The notes beneath the pieces are model-generated. The model did no database searches. It was not told the origin of the DNA and saw only the letters and a list, made by a program, of their open reading frames with translations. A stretch of DNA of 64,000 nucleotides from Streptomyces meridianus (lineage in GTDB: Bacteria > Actinomycetota > Actinomycetes > Streptomycetales > Streptomycetaceae): positions 49,793-113,792 of the forward strand of contig NZ_JAMQGM010000015.1 in the NCBI RefSeq assembly GCF_023703325.1, in the 5' to 3' direction. The position numbers were made by a program, and so were the translations under genes. Positions 49,460-57,318 of the stretch are shown here, piece by piece; the first letter of the stretch is position 1; every line of letters starts with the position of its first letter.

Positions 49460-50704
49460 ATGACCGAGCCCGCCGCTCACCGGACGGAAGCCGCCCATCC
49501 CGCCTACCCCGTCGGCCTGCGCCTCGCGGGGCGACGCGTGGTGGTTCTGGGAGCAGGTCAGGTCGCGCAACGCCGGCTGCCCGCGCTGGTGGCTGCCGGC
49601 GCGGACATCCGGCTGGTCGCCCCGGAGGCCACGCCATCCGTCGAAGCGATGGCCGAGGCCGGTGAACTGCGCTGGGAGCGCCGCAGCTACCGGCCGGGTG
49701 ACCTCGCCGACGCCTGGTACGCCCTGATCGCCACGAGCGACCCCGTCGCGAACACCGCGGCATCGAGGGAGGCCGAGGCGAGCCGGGTCTGGTGCGTGCG
49801 CAGCGACGACGCCGAGGCCGCCACCGCCTGGACCCCGGCGACCGGCCGCAGCGAGGGCGTCACGGTCGCCGTCCTGACCGGACGGGACCCGCGCCGCTCG
49901 GCCGGCATCCGGGACGCGATCGTGGAGGGCCTGCGGGACGGCTCCCTCGCCGCGCCGCGCCACCGGACCCGGACGGCCGGAGTCGCCCTGGTCGGCGGCG
50001 GGCCCGGCGACCCCGACCTGATCACCGTGCGAGGGCGGCGCCTGCTCGCCGAGGCGGACGTGGTCATCGCCGACCGCCTCGGCCCGCGTGACCTGCTCGA
50101 CGAACTCCCGCCGCACGTCGAGGTGATCGATGCTGCGAAGATCCCGTACGGCCGCTACATGGCCCAGGAGGCCATCAATGCGGCGCTGATCGAGCACGCG
50201 AAGGCGGGCAAGGCGGTTGTGCGGCTCAAGGGCGGCGACCCGTTCGTGTTCGGCCGCGGGCTGGAGGAAGCCGACGCTCTCGCCGAGGCCGGCATCCCGT
50301 GCACGGTCGTCCCCGGCATCTCGAGTTCGATCAGCGTGCCCGGGGCGGCCGGGATCCCTGTCACCCACCGCGGGGTCGCCCACGAGTTCACCGTGGTCAG
50401 CGGGCATCTCGCCCCGGGGGACCCGCGCTCGCTCGTCGACTGGGAGGCCCTGGCCCGGCTGCGCGGCACGCTGGTGCTGCTCATGGCGGTGGAGCGGATC
50501 GGTGCGATCGCCGACGTGCTGACCCGTCACGGCCGCTCCCCGGACACCCCGGTGGCCGTCGTACAGGAGGGCACGACAGCTGCCGAACGCCGGGTCGACG
50601 CGACGCTCGCGACCGTCGCGGCGACGGTCGAGGCCGAGGGCGTGCGTCCGCCGGCGGTAGTCGTGATCGGAGATGTCGTCGCTGCGGGGGCCCGCAACGG
50701 GTGA
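49460..50704 (+). CDS. cysG: Siroheme synthase / uroporphyrinogen-III C-methyltransferase
   Basis: 414 residues. The N-terminal third (about 15-165; GLRLAGRRVVVLGAGQVAQRRL) is the precorrin-2 dehydrogenase/ferrochelatase part. The C-terminal part (about 175-410) is uroporphyrinogen-III methyltransferase (LVGGGPGDPDLITVRGRRLL, VVRLKGGDPFVFGRGLEEA, VVPGISSSISVP). It makes precorrin-2 for cobalamin and siroheme for sulfite and nitrite reductases. GAGGAG lies 10 bases before the ATG. The domain order matches E. coli CysG, though the chain is shorter at about 414 residues versus about 457 as I recall. Confidence 0.94.
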   Translation: MTEPAAHRTEAAHPAYPVGLRLAGRRVVVLGAGQVAQRRLPALVAAGADIRLVAPEATPSVEAMAEAGELRWERRSYRPGDLADAWYALIATSDPVANTAASREAEASRVWCVRSDDAEAATAWTPATGRSEGVTVAVLTGRDPRRSAGIRDAIVEGLRDGSLAAPRHRTRTAGVALVGGGPGDPDLITVRGRRLLAEADVVIADRLGPRDLLDELPPHVEVIDAAKIPYGRYMAQEAINAALIEHAKAGKAVVRLKGGDPFVFGRGLEEADALAEAGIPCTVVPGISSSISVPGAAGIPVTHRGVAHEFTVVSGHLAPGDPRSLVDWEALARLRGTLVLLMAVERIGAIADVLTRHGRSPDTPVAVVQEGTTAAERRVDATLATVAATVEAEGVRPPAVVVIGDVVAAGARNG

Positions 50705-50769
50705 CCCCGGGCCGGGCTCCGGCCGAAGTCCGCAGATGTGCACACAGATGCACCTTGCCCGCCCATTAT

Positions 50770-50791
50770 CGAGACGATTCGACTCGTCTCG
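50770..50791. promoter_or_regulatory. TetR operator
   Basis: CGAGACGA (50770-50777) and TCGTCTCG (50784-50791) are perfect inverted arms around 6 bases, 19 bases before the TetR ATG and overlapping the place of its -35. The site is typical of TetR autoregulation. Confidence 0.7.
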
Positions 50792-50798
50792 CTGGTGG

Positions 50799-50804
50799 TA
50801 GGTT
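50799..50804 (+). promoter_or_regulatory. -10 element of the TetR gene
   Basis: TAGGTT fits TANNNT and ends 6 bases before the ATG at 50811, so transcription should begin at or next to the start codon (leaderless mRNA). Confidence 0.5.
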
Positions 50805-50810
50805 CAGGCC

Positions 50811-51422
50811 ATGACCACGCAGAGCGGGAAGTCCCCCAATCCCACGCGCCGCAGCGAGACGTCCCGGCGGGCCATTCTCACGGCGGCGTTCGAGCTCGTC
50901 GGCGAGGTGGGATACGCCAGGCTGAGCATCGAGGGCATCGCCGCCCGGGCCGGCGTCGGCAAGCAGACGATCTACCGCTGGTGGCCGTCCAAGGGAGCGG
51001 TCCTCTTCGACGCCTTCCTCATGCTGGCCGAGGGCCGGGACGACGGGAGCGCCGCCCTGCCCGACACCGGTGACCTCGAAACCGACCTCAGGACCGTCAT
51101 GCGCGCCACCGTCGCCGAACTCACCGATCCGCGCTACGACGAGCCGATGCGCGCGCTCACCACCGAACTCCTCCACGATCCCGCCCTCGCGGCCGCCTAC
51201 ACCGAGCGGCTGGACGGGCCGATGAAGGAGCTCAAGCGGGAGCGGCTGCGCAGCGCCCAACGGGCCGGCCAACTGCCCGATGAGCTCGACCTGGACCTGG
51301 CCGTGGAGATGCTGTGGGGTCCGGTCCGGGACCGGTGGCTGCTGCGCAGCGGGCCCCTCACCCCCGAGTACGCCGACGCGGTCGTGCGGACCGCCCTCGG
51401 CGGACTGTGCTCCCGGCCCTGA
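50811..51422 (+). CDS. TetR-family transcriptional regulator
   Basis: 203 residues. The N-terminal helix-turn-helix (SRRAILTAAFELVGEVGYARLSIEGIAARAGVGKQTIYRWW, about residues 18-62) is complete; the C-terminal part (about 75-200) is a helical ligand domain of the TetR_C_16/AcrR-like kind (FLMLAEGRD, DRWLLRSGPL). It probably represses itself through the palindrome just upstream. Nearby target genes are not evident; the co-directional trmH gene after it has its own -10-like element. No ribosome-binding site precedes the ATG. Confidence 0.92.
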   Translation: MTTQSGKSPNPTRRSETSRRAILTAAFELVGEVGYARLSIEGIAARAGVGKQTIYRWWPSKGAVLFDAFLMLAEGRDDGSAALPDTGDLETDLRTVMRATVAELTDPRYDEPMRALTTELLHDPALAAAYTERLDGPMKELKRERLRSAQRAGQLPDELDLDLAVEMLWGPVRDRWLLRSGPLTPEYADAVVRTALGGLCSRP

Positions 51423-51535
51423 GTCCCGCCGCTCCTCGCCGCAGCCCGGGACACCACCGCTAGAGTGCTGGTCGCGGGGTCGCGAAGGCAAGCCCCGACA
51501 AGCGCGCAGACCATCAGGACAGGCAGTCTCACACT

Positions 51536-52432
51536 GTGGCCGAACTCATCACCCTCGACGATCCGGCCGACCCCCGGCTGCACGACTACACCGGACTGAC
51601 GGACGTCGGGCTGCGCCGCCGGCGGGAACCCGCCGAAGGGTTGTTCATCGCCGAGGGCGAGAAGGTCATCCGCCGCGCCCTGCAGGCCGGCTACGCGATG
51701 CGGTCGATGCTGCTGTCGGCCAAGTGGGCCGGCGTGATGGGGGACGTGACCGAGGCGGCCGACGCCCCCGTCTACCTGGTGGATCCGGCGCTCGCCGAGC
51801 AGGTGACCGGCTATCACGTCCACCGAGGCGCACTCGCCTCGATGCAGCGCAAGCCGTTGGCCGCGGCCGCGCAACTCCTGACCGCACGGAGGGTGGAGCC
51901 GGCGGAGCCGGAGAAGGAACCCGTCGGCATCGCCGTGACCGCGCCTTCGGGCCGACCACAGGAACGCACGGTCCGGCGCGTCGCTGTGTTCGAGGACATC
52001 GTCGATCACGCCAACATCGGGGCTGCGTTCAGGAACGCCGCAGCCCTCGGCGTCGACGCGGTGCTCCTCACCCCCCGCTGCGCAGACCCTCTCTACCGCA
52101 GGTCCGTGAAGGTCTCGATGGGGGCTGTCCTCCAGGTGCCCTGGACGCGTCTGGAGTCCTGGCCGACGGACGTCGCTGGCCTGCGTTCCGAGGGATTCAC
52201 CGTTGCCGCACTCTGCCTGAGCGACCGGGCGATCACACTCGACGAACTTGCCGCGCGGAACGAGGGGAAACTCGCGCTGGTCTTCGGCACGGAGGGCGCC
52301 GGGCTCGCCCCCGCAACCCTCGCCGCGGCCGACGAGCACGTCCGGATCCCGATGGAAGCCGGCGTCGACTCCCTCAATGTGGCGGCCGCCTCGGCCGTCG
52401 CCTTCTACGCCACCCGGCCCCGGTCCTCCTGA
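51536..52432 (+). CDS. TrmH/SpoU-family RNA 2'-O-methyltransferase
   Basis: 298 residues. The N-terminal substrate-binding domain (EGLFIAEGEKVIRRALQAGY) precedes a SPOUT domain with the three usual motifs: DHANIGAAFRNAAALGVDAV, LVFGTEGAGL and IPMEAGVDSLNVAAASAVAFY. The trefoil knot binds SAM and methylates ribose 2'-OH in rRNA or tRNA. The target nucleotide is unknown; the same family includes thiostrepton-resistance methylases, but this chain has the housekeeping form. TAGAGT at 51461-51466 is a plausible -10. Confidence 0.92.
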   Translation: MAELITLDDPADPRLHDYTGLTDVGLRRRREPAEGLFIAEGEKVIRRALQAGYAMRSMLLSAKWAGVMGDVTEAADAPVYLVDPALAEQVTGYHVHRGALASMQRKPLAAAAQLLTARRVEPAEPEKEPVGIAVTAPSGRPQERTVRRVAVFEDIVDHANIGAAFRNAAALGVDAVLLTPRCADPLYRRSVKVSMGAVLQVPWTRLESWPTDVAGLRSEGFTVAALCLSDRAITLDELAARNEGKLALVFGTEGAGLAPATLAAADEHVRIPMEAGVDSLNVAAASAVAFYATRPRSS

Positions 52433-52838
52433 CGCCGGCCCTCCGGTGATCCACGGACCGGCCCGGGCGCCGTTCCTCAGTCGCGCTACAAGGCCAGGTC
52501 AGTGAGTGGCGACGGTCCGCAGGGCGGTGGGAACGGTGACGACGACGTCAGCGCGGCGAGGACGAGCACGGCGGCGACCGGGCACACGGATCCGTTCAGG
52601 ACCCCGGGGTGGCGGGGCCGCACGTGCAACACCGGACGGCCAGGACGTACACAAGGAGCTCTCCGCGCCTCCGCTGCCCGGCCTCCTGCCGATGGCAATG
52701 CCTTCCCCAGGAGGTCGGGCCGATCACGAAAGCACCGGCATCCGGCCCTCAGCAGTCCCTGGCCGACCGCAGACATGCCGTGATCGGCGGAGCTTCCACG
52801 GCCCGGCGCCGGCGGGCCCGGCACGCACGAGGAGTGGC
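52433..52838. other. Intergenic region without a supported gene
   Basis: 406 bases between the methyltransferase and the convergent kinase. Open frames on both strands lack ribosome-binding sites and their translations are Arg/Pro/Ser-rich. A short hydrophobic stretch on the minus strand near 52540-52580 (VCPVAAVLVLAALTSS) might be a remnant of a membrane protein but has no start. Confidence 0.45.
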
Positions 52839-54110
52839 TCAGCGGGGAGATCCCCACGAGACCGAGTAGCCCCGGTGGTTCTGTCCGGGGCCGGCGCCCT
52901 CGGCCGGTCCCTGGCAGCCCTGCGCGGCGGCGATGCCGAGGGCGACCAGCAACGTCACCGTGAAGAAGACGATGATCCGCTGCCGCAGCAGACGTCGGTT
53001 GGGCCCGGGCCGGCGTCCCGTCGTGGTGGGACGGTGCGGCGGGCGGCCGGGCGGGGCATCGGTGCGTGCCGGGGAGCGCTGGGCAACGGGACGAGCCCCG
53101 CCGCGCGCACCCGACCGGACGCCGGATGCCGAGTTCCGCCGGGCCTGTGGCGCGCGGGCGGGCGGGCGTTCGGTGTGCCGCCGGGCGTACGTCTCGGCGG
53201 GGCGGCCGGGTCGCTCGGCGCCGTGGTGCCCGGCCTCGGGCCCGGCGGCCCGGGCAAGCGCCGTGCCCCGGGTGTCGACCGGCATGCCGTGCGCCTCCCG
53301 GACCGCGATCTCCTTCAGCCGCATCGCCAACTGGAGGGTGCTGGGCCGGTCCTCGGGGTCCTTGGCCAGGCACGCCCGGATGAGGGGTGCGAGAGCGTCC
53401 GGCACACCGTCGAGCTGCGGCTCCTCGTGCACGACGCGATAGAGCATGACCTCGGAACTGCCCTGTCCGAACGGGGAGTCCGCGGTGCAGCAGTAGGCGA
53501 GGGTGGCGCCCAGCGCGAAGACGTCGGTGGCCGGCGTCACGGCCGCGCCGCGCACCTGCTCCGGTGCCAGGAAGCCGGGCGAGCCGACAGCGGTGCCGAC
53601 GTGGGTGAGTGTGCTCGCGCCGGTGGACCAGGCGATGCCGAAGTCGATGATGCGCGGCCCCTTGGGCGAGAGCAGGATGTTCGACGGTTTGAGGTCGCGG
53701 TGCACCACTCCTGCCTCGTGAACCGCCACCAGTCCCTCGGCGAGCGCTGCCCCGATCGACGCGGTCCGCGCGGCGGAGAGCAGTCCCTCCTCGCCGACCT
53801 TGTCGTGCAGCGACGGGCCCGGCACGTACTGCGTGGCGAACCAGGGCCGGTCGGCGTCGAGGTCGGCGGCGACCAGTCGGGCCGTGCATCCGCCGCGGAT
53901 GCGCCGGGCTGCCGACACTTCGCGCGCGAAACGCGAGCGGAATTCCTGGTCCTCGGCGAGGTCGGGCCGGATCACCTTCAGCGCGACGCGCTGGCCGCGC
54001 CGGTCCGAGCCGAGGTACACCACGCCCATCCCGCCGGCGCCGAGCCGGCGGTGGAGCCGGAACGACCCGACGACTCGCGGGTCCTCGCGCCGGAGCCGCA
54101 TCATCGCCAT
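52839..54110 (-). CDS. Membrane Ser/Thr protein kinase
   Basis: 423 residues. Kinase domain about 12-275: glycine loop LGAGGMGVVYLG, VALKVIRP, catalytic HRDLKPSNILL, DFGIA, APEQVRG. A long Arg/Pro/Ala juxtamembrane linker (about 285-380) leads to one transmembrane helix IIVFFTVTLLVALGIAAAQ near the C-terminus, leaving only about 25 residues outside, so there is no large sensor domain. The ATG at 54110 has AGAGGA 5 bases upstream; the open frame upstream is not family-like. It acts at the inner membrane face; substrates unknown. Confidence 0.92.
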   Translation of the reverse strand: MAMMRLRREDPRVVGSFRLHRRLGAGGMGVVYLGSDRRGQRVALKVIRPDLAEDQEFRSRFAREVSAARRIRGGCTARLVAADLDADRPWFATQYVPGPSLHDKVGEEGLLSAARTASIGAALAEGLVAVHEAGVVHRDLKPSNILLSPKGPRIIDFGIAWSTGASTLTHVGTAVGSPGFLAPEQVRGAAVTPATDVFALGATLAYCCTADSPFGQGSSEVMLYRVVHEEPQLDGVPDALAPLIRACLAKDPEDRPSTLQLAMRLKEIAVREAHGMPVDTRGTALARAAGPEAGHHGAERPGRPAETYARRHTERPPARAPQARRNSASGVRSGARGGARPVAQRSPARTDAPPGRPPHRPTTTGRRPGPNRRLLRQRIIVFFTVTLLVALGIAAAQGCQGPAEGAGPGQNHRGYSVSWGSPR

Positions 54111-54337
54111 GTCCGTCCTCTGCCTGCGGTGGGAAAGCCCGTGGCTGCCCTCTCCATCTGACGTGGACAGCTTACGGATTGACGGCCCGTTGTGCTCAGA
54201 GGCCGCGCAACCGTCGCCCACCGATTGTCAGTGCCGGGTGGGATCCTGAAGGAAGTGGCGGCGGACAGCCTGCGGGCGGCCGTTCGCGACGGCAGTTCGG
54301 AACCTCAAGGTTGCGTCTTAGAAGGGGGATTGACGCC

Positions 54338-54592
54338 GTGAAGGGTGACCGGGTGGAGATAGTCGTCGACGCGGGGGACAGCACGCGTACGTACGAGGTG
54401 GTGGCGGGCCGGGCCGGGCGCCGGGTCGAGACCGCGGTGCGCAGGGGAGTGGTGGAAGTGAGCGAAGTCACCAGAAACGGGGCCGTGGTCCGCACCGCGC
54501 GGTTCATGGCGAACCGGGTCCTGGCGCTGGTCGAACAGCCGGTGCCGGAGACCGGGGGAGCCGACGGGCCCCTCGGGGAGAGCCCGGAGTGA
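54338..54592 (+). CDS. Small hypothetical protein, 84 aa
   Basis: GTG at 54338 with GGGGG 9 bases upstream. The product starts VKGDRVEIVVDAGDSTRTYE and continues EVVAGRAGRRVETAVRRGVVEVSEVTRNGAVVRTARFMANRVL in alternating beta-strand style, ending in a Pro/Gly-rich tail. No Cys, membrane segment or catalytic motif. It looks like a small beta-barrel or DNA-/ligand-binding protein found in streptomycetes; the family is not recognised. It diverges from the membrane kinase gene. Confidence 0.68.
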   Translation: MKGDRVEIVVDAGDSTRTYEVVAGRAGRRVETAVRRGVVEVSEVTRNGAVVRTARFMANRVLALVEQPVPETGGADGPLGESPE

Positions 54593-54776
54593 AGCCGGTC
54601 TGAGCTCCACCCCGGGGAGTACACCCGGGCACCGCCCTCCTCCTACGGGATGCCCTCGCTTCGGTACGCCGGCATGACGTCACGGAGCTCCGGCGCTCCT
54701 AGGGTGTTCTGTGACGGTGAACAGGGGCGGGGGCCCGTGTGCGGTGCCCCGCCGTCGCGCGACGGGAGCAGGCGCC

Positions 54777-54983
54777 ATGACCGACACGGCGAGGGCAGGT
54801 GCCGTCCGGTCGCACGGACTCAGACTGCTCGCCCTGTTGGGAACCGGCAGGTCCGGCAGACGCCACCCCGTACTCGCGGCGGTGATGGTGGTGCCCTTGG
54901 CGGTCCTGCTCGCAGTGGGCTTCGGCGGCTGGGATGCCGTGGTGGTCCAGGCGTCGTCCGTAGCCGTACTGCTGGGGCGTTGA
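54777..54983 (+). CDS. Small membrane protein, 68 aa
   Basis: One strong transmembrane helix (VLAAVMVVPLAVLLAVGFGGW) after a basic segment GTGRSGRRHP, then a short hydrophobic tail. The ATG at 54777 has GGGAG about 8 bases upstream. However a TAGGGT -10 (54700-54705) ends 5 bases before an in-frame GTG at 54711, so a 90-residue leaderless form is also possible. Function unknown. Confidence 0.6.
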   Translation: MTDTARAGAVRSHGLRLLALLGTGRSGRRHPVLAAVMVVPLAVLLAVGFGGWDAVVVQASSVAVLLGR

Positions 54984-55141
54984 GCGGCGTCCGAGTGCCG
55001 GGAGAGCGGCCCGGGAAGGCCACCCCTCGGGGACGGGGTGCACACGGACGGCCCGACGGCCCGGATGCCTGGGGAGGCGTCCGGGCCGTCGGGCAGCCCG
55101 GCCGACCGTCCCGAACGGGAGGCGGCGTCGTACGATTCCCG

Positions 55142-55232
55142 GCCGGAAGCCGGAAGCCGGAAGCCGGAAGCCGGAAGCCGGAAGCCGGAAGCCGGAAGCC
55201 GGAAGCCGGAAGCCGGAAGCCGGAAGCCGGAA
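55142..55232. repeat. Heptanucleotide tandem repeat, 13 copies of GCCGGAA
   Basis: Thirteen perfect copies of the 7-base unit GCCGGAA (91 bases), flanked by partial copies. It ends 21 bases before the ATG of an APH-family gene and 11 bases before its ribosome-binding site. As 7 is not a multiple of 3, a change in copy number would shift any frame passing through. In the frame of the downstream gene it spells a repeating PEAGSRK. Perfect identity implies recent expansion by slippage. Confidence 0.97.
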
Positions 55233-55253
55233 GCCCGACGTCCAAGGGGGGAC

Positions 55254-56240
55254 ATGACCTCGATCGCCGGGGAACTGGCCGTACTTCTCGAGCACTTGCC
55301 CGGGTCAGGACCGACCCGTTCCAGTGCTGCGCCCGGCACTCCCGTCGTTCTGGCCGACCGGCCCGACGGCACGGTGGTCGGGCTCGGGGACAGGGTGGCC
55401 AAGGCGCACGAGGCCGCCTCGGATCCGTACGCCCTGGACACCCGCCTACGAGCGGCCGCGCATCCGCTCTTCGCCGGCATTCTGCTGGCGCCGCTGGACG
55501 CCCCGCCGCGCGCCCCCGCCGGTTCCCGCGTCCCGCTCACCGGACGGCCGGTGAGCCTGTGGCCCCGGGGCGAGCCGGTCTCGCCGGACGACCCCGATGC
55601 TGCTCCCTGGGAAGCGACGGCCCGGCTCCTCGCACGGTTGCACGCGGTGCGCCCCGGCAAGCTGCCGTTCCCCCTGCCGCCCATGCGTGGCCCGCACAAG
55701 GCGGCCCGGGCCGTCGACCGGATGCGAGCGGCTCCGGGAGTACGCCCGTCCGCCCGGAGCGCCGTGGAACGCGCCTGGTCCGGGCTGCCCCACTGGGCCC
55801 GCGACGAGGCCCCGCCGCGCTGCCGGGACGCGGTCTGCCACGGGGACATGCATCTCGGACAGCTCGTCAGGCACCCGGCTCCCGGGGGGCCCTGGCTGCT
55901 CATCGACGTGGACGACCTCGGCGCCGGCGATCCTGCGTGGGACCTGGCCAGACCCGCGGCCTGGTTCGCGACCGGCCTGCTGGACCCCCACGTGTGGGCC
56001 CGGTTCCTCGGTGCCTACCGGGCAGCGGGCGGACGGGCAGTGGCCGCGGAGGGCGATCCCTGGCCGCAGTTGGACGTTCCCGCTCGGGCGCTGACCGTGC
56101 AGTCCGCAGCCGTCGCCCTGGCCAAGGCCGCGGCCGAGGCCCGCGAACCGGACGACGCGGAGCAGGCCCTGATCGAAGCCTGCTCACGCATGAGCGCAGA
56201 TGTGAACCTTCCACCCGAACCGGCGCACCGTGCGCCGTAG
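55254..56240 (+). CDS. Aminoglycoside phosphotransferase-family protein
   Basis: 328 residues with the APH catalytic loop CHGDMHLGQLV and metal-binding LIDVDDLGAGDPAWDLARPAAWF. The N-lobe (VVLADRPDGTVVGLGDRVAKAHE) has the nucleotide-binding Lys. The short catalytic Asn-to-Gln exchange (GDxHxxQ) is typical of uncharacterised APH homologues in streptomycetes, so its substrate need not be an antibiotic. The ATG at 55254 has AAGGGGGG 3-4 bases upstream, placing the heptamer repeat just outside the gene; the frame is open through the repeat to 55038, so a longer product with PEAGSRK repeats is conceivable. Confidence 0.85.
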   Translation: MTSIAGELAVLLEHLPGSGPTRSSAAPGTPVVLADRPDGTVVGLGDRVAKAHEAASDPYALDTRLRAAAHPLFAGILLAPLDAPPRAPAGSRVPLTGRPVSLWPRGEPVSPDDPDAAPWEATARLLARLHAVRPGKLPFPLPPMRGPHKAARAVDRMRAAPGVRPSARSAVERAWSGLPHWARDEAPPRCRDAVCHGDMHLGQLVRHPAPGGPWLLIDVDDLGAGDPAWDLARPAAWFATGLLDPHVWARFLGAYRAAGGRAVAAEGDPWPQLDVPARALTVQSAAVALAKAAAEAREPDDAEQALIEACSRMSADVNLPPEPAHRAP

Positions 56241-56310
56241 TGTGAACTCAGCGCCGCCGGGCAGGATTTCCCGGCGGAACCCGATGACTGTCGAGGAGAT
56301 GGAACCGACC

Positions 56311-56583
56311 ATGCAGTGTCCCAAGTGCCGTGCGCCGATGCACACCTACAACCGCAACGGGGTCCAGATCGAGCAGTGCAGCGGCTGTCGTGGGATCTTC
56401 CTCGACTACGGGGAGCTCGAGTCGCTGACCCGCCTCGAGTCGCAGTGGAGCCAGCAGGCGCCGCCGGTCGCTCCTGCCCCACCGCAGGCATACCCGCCGC
56501 AGGCCGCTCCCGCCTGGGGCCACCACGGCCATCACGGTCACCACGGACACCGCAGCTTCGGCCGGATGCTTTTCTCCTCCTGA
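56311..56583 (+). CDS. TFIIB-type zinc-ribbon protein with His-rich tail, 90 aa
   Basis: MQCPKCRAPMHTYNRNGVQI and CSGCRGIFLDYGELESL form a zinc ribbon (CPxC...CSGC) of the family annotated zf-TFIIB. It continues with a Gln/Pro linker and a GHHGHHGHHGHRSFG tail that could bind metal. Function is unknown; similar short proteins are widespread in actinobacteria. The ATG at 56311 has GGAA 6 bases upstream; ATGs at 56284 and 56299 would lengthen it. A TAGTGT at 56238-56243 may be the -10. Confidence 0.83.
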   Translation: MQCPKCRAPMHTYNRNGVQIEQCSGCRGIFLDYGELESLTRLESQWSQQAPPVAPAPPQAYPPQAAPAWGHHGHHGHHGHRSFGRMLFSS

Positions 56584-56596
56584 GTGCGGACATCGA

Positions 56597-56639
56597 AACG
56601 GCCGGTGGCCGGAGCGTCACGCTCCGGCCACCGGCCGTT
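56597..56639. terminator. Terminator between zinc-ribbon gene and tRNA cluster
   Basis: A 21-base perfect inverted repeat (56597-56617 with 56619-56639). It can end the zinc-ribbon transcript on the plus strand and the tRNA transcript on the minus strand. Confidence 0.85.
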
Positions 56640-56646
56640 GTCCGTG

Positions 56647-56718
56647 TGGACGATACTGGGATTGAACCAGTGACCTCTTCCGTGTCAGGGAAGCGCTCTC
56701 CCGCTGAGCTAATCGTCC
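56647..56718 (-). tRNA. tRNA-Val (GAC), copy 1
   Basis: 72 bases on the minus strand. Acceptor GGACGAT/ATCGTCC, D-arm AGCTCAGCGGGAGAGC, anticodon stem CTTCC/GGAAG with loop CTGACAC (anticodon GAC), T-arm CTGGTTCAATCCCAG. CCA is not encoded. Last of the five-gene cluster. Confidence 0.95.
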
Positions 56719-56743
56719 TCGGGTGGGAACCATCGGGCTCCGG

Positions 56744-56815
56744 TGCGCGATACTGGGATTGAACCAGTGACCTCTTCCGTGTCAGGGAAGCGCTCTCCCG
56801 CTGAGCTAATCGCGC
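56744..56815 (-). tRNA. tRNA-Val (GAC), copy 2
   Basis: 72 bases, identical to copy 1 except that the acceptor stem is GCGCGAT/ATCGCGC, with compensating changes on both sides. Anticodon GAC. No encoded CCA. Confidence 0.95.
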
Positions 56816-56866
56816 GGGGACGCAGCCGTCCCGGAAGACGGCGGCGGGGAGGTCCTTACGGACCAG

Positions 56867-56938
56867 TGGACGATACTGGGATTGAACCAGTGACCTCTTC
56901 CGTGTCAGGGAAGCGCTCTCCCGCTGAGCTAATCGTCC
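56867..56938 (-). tRNA. tRNA-Val (GAC), copy 3
   Basis: 72 bases, identical to copy 1 over its whole length. Only one base separates its 5' end (56938) from the 3' end of tRNA-Cys (56940). Confidence 0.95.
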
Positions 56939-56939
56939 G

Positions 56940-57010
56940 AGGTGGAGACGGGATTTGAACCCGTGTAGACGGCTTTGCAGGCCGTTGCCTCGCCTCTCGG
57001 CCACTCCACC
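56940..57010 (-). tRNA. tRNA-Cys (GCA)
   Basis: 71 bases. Acceptor GGTGGAG/CTCCACC with discriminator U as usual for tRNA-Cys, anticodon loop CTGCAAA (GCA), T-arm CGGGTTCAAATCCCG. No encoded CCA. Confidence 0.95.
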
Positions 57011-57037
57011 AACGCGGGGATCCGAGAACCCCCATCG

Positions 57038-57110
57038 AGCGGACGACGAGATTCGAACTCGCGACCCTCACCTTGGCAAGGTGATGCTCTACCAACTGAG
57101 CCACGTCCGC
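57038..57110 (-). tRNA. tRNA-Gly (GCC)
   Basis: 73 bases. Acceptor GCGGACG/CGTCCGC, D-arm GCTCAGTTGGTAGAGC, anticodon loop TTGCCAA (GCC), T-arm GCGAGTTCGAATCTCGT. First gene of the minus-strand tRNA cluster; its promoter must lie in the gap shared with pabB. Confidence 0.95.
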
Positions 57111-57305
57111 AGGTGCTCCCCGGGGCAGGCTCCCGGAGGTGCTCCTTGCCACCGGAGCGCTTCCGCGTCCCGGCGACGTGTTGAACTCTAGCGGATTCCC
57201 GGGCCAGCTCAAATTCCGTTTGCCCAGCGTGCTGCCCTCTCCTGCACCGTGGGTCCGTCCGATGCCCGCCCGTCTGCGGCGGGAACCCCGGCGCGCAGCG
57301 CGCCA

Positions 57306-57311
57306 TAGACT
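57306..57311 (+). promoter_or_regulatory. -10 element for pabB
   Basis: TAGACT fits TANNNT and ends 7 bases before the GTG at 57319, so a leaderless transcript is expected. No clear TTGAC -35 was found upstream. Confidence 0.45.
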
Positions 57312-57318
57312 CGCTGGC

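Noticed and set aside
52486..52838. Possible membrane-protein C-terminus on the minus strand after the methyltransferase gene
   Set aside because: Only one short hydrophobic stretch, no start or ribosome-binding site, and a continuous frame that runs antisense through the kinase gene.
55142..55232. Tandem repeats as a CRISPR array (this repeat and the HAMP repeats at 7322-8977)
   Set aside because: The heptamers have no spacers and the HAMP repeats are contiguous coding sequence; no cas genes are present.
55038..55253. Starting the APH-family protein upstream so that it includes the PEAGSRK repeats
   Set aside because: The ATG at 55254 has a strong purine-rich ribosome-binding site and gives the normal N-terminus; the longer form rests on the repeat being translated by chance in an open frame.
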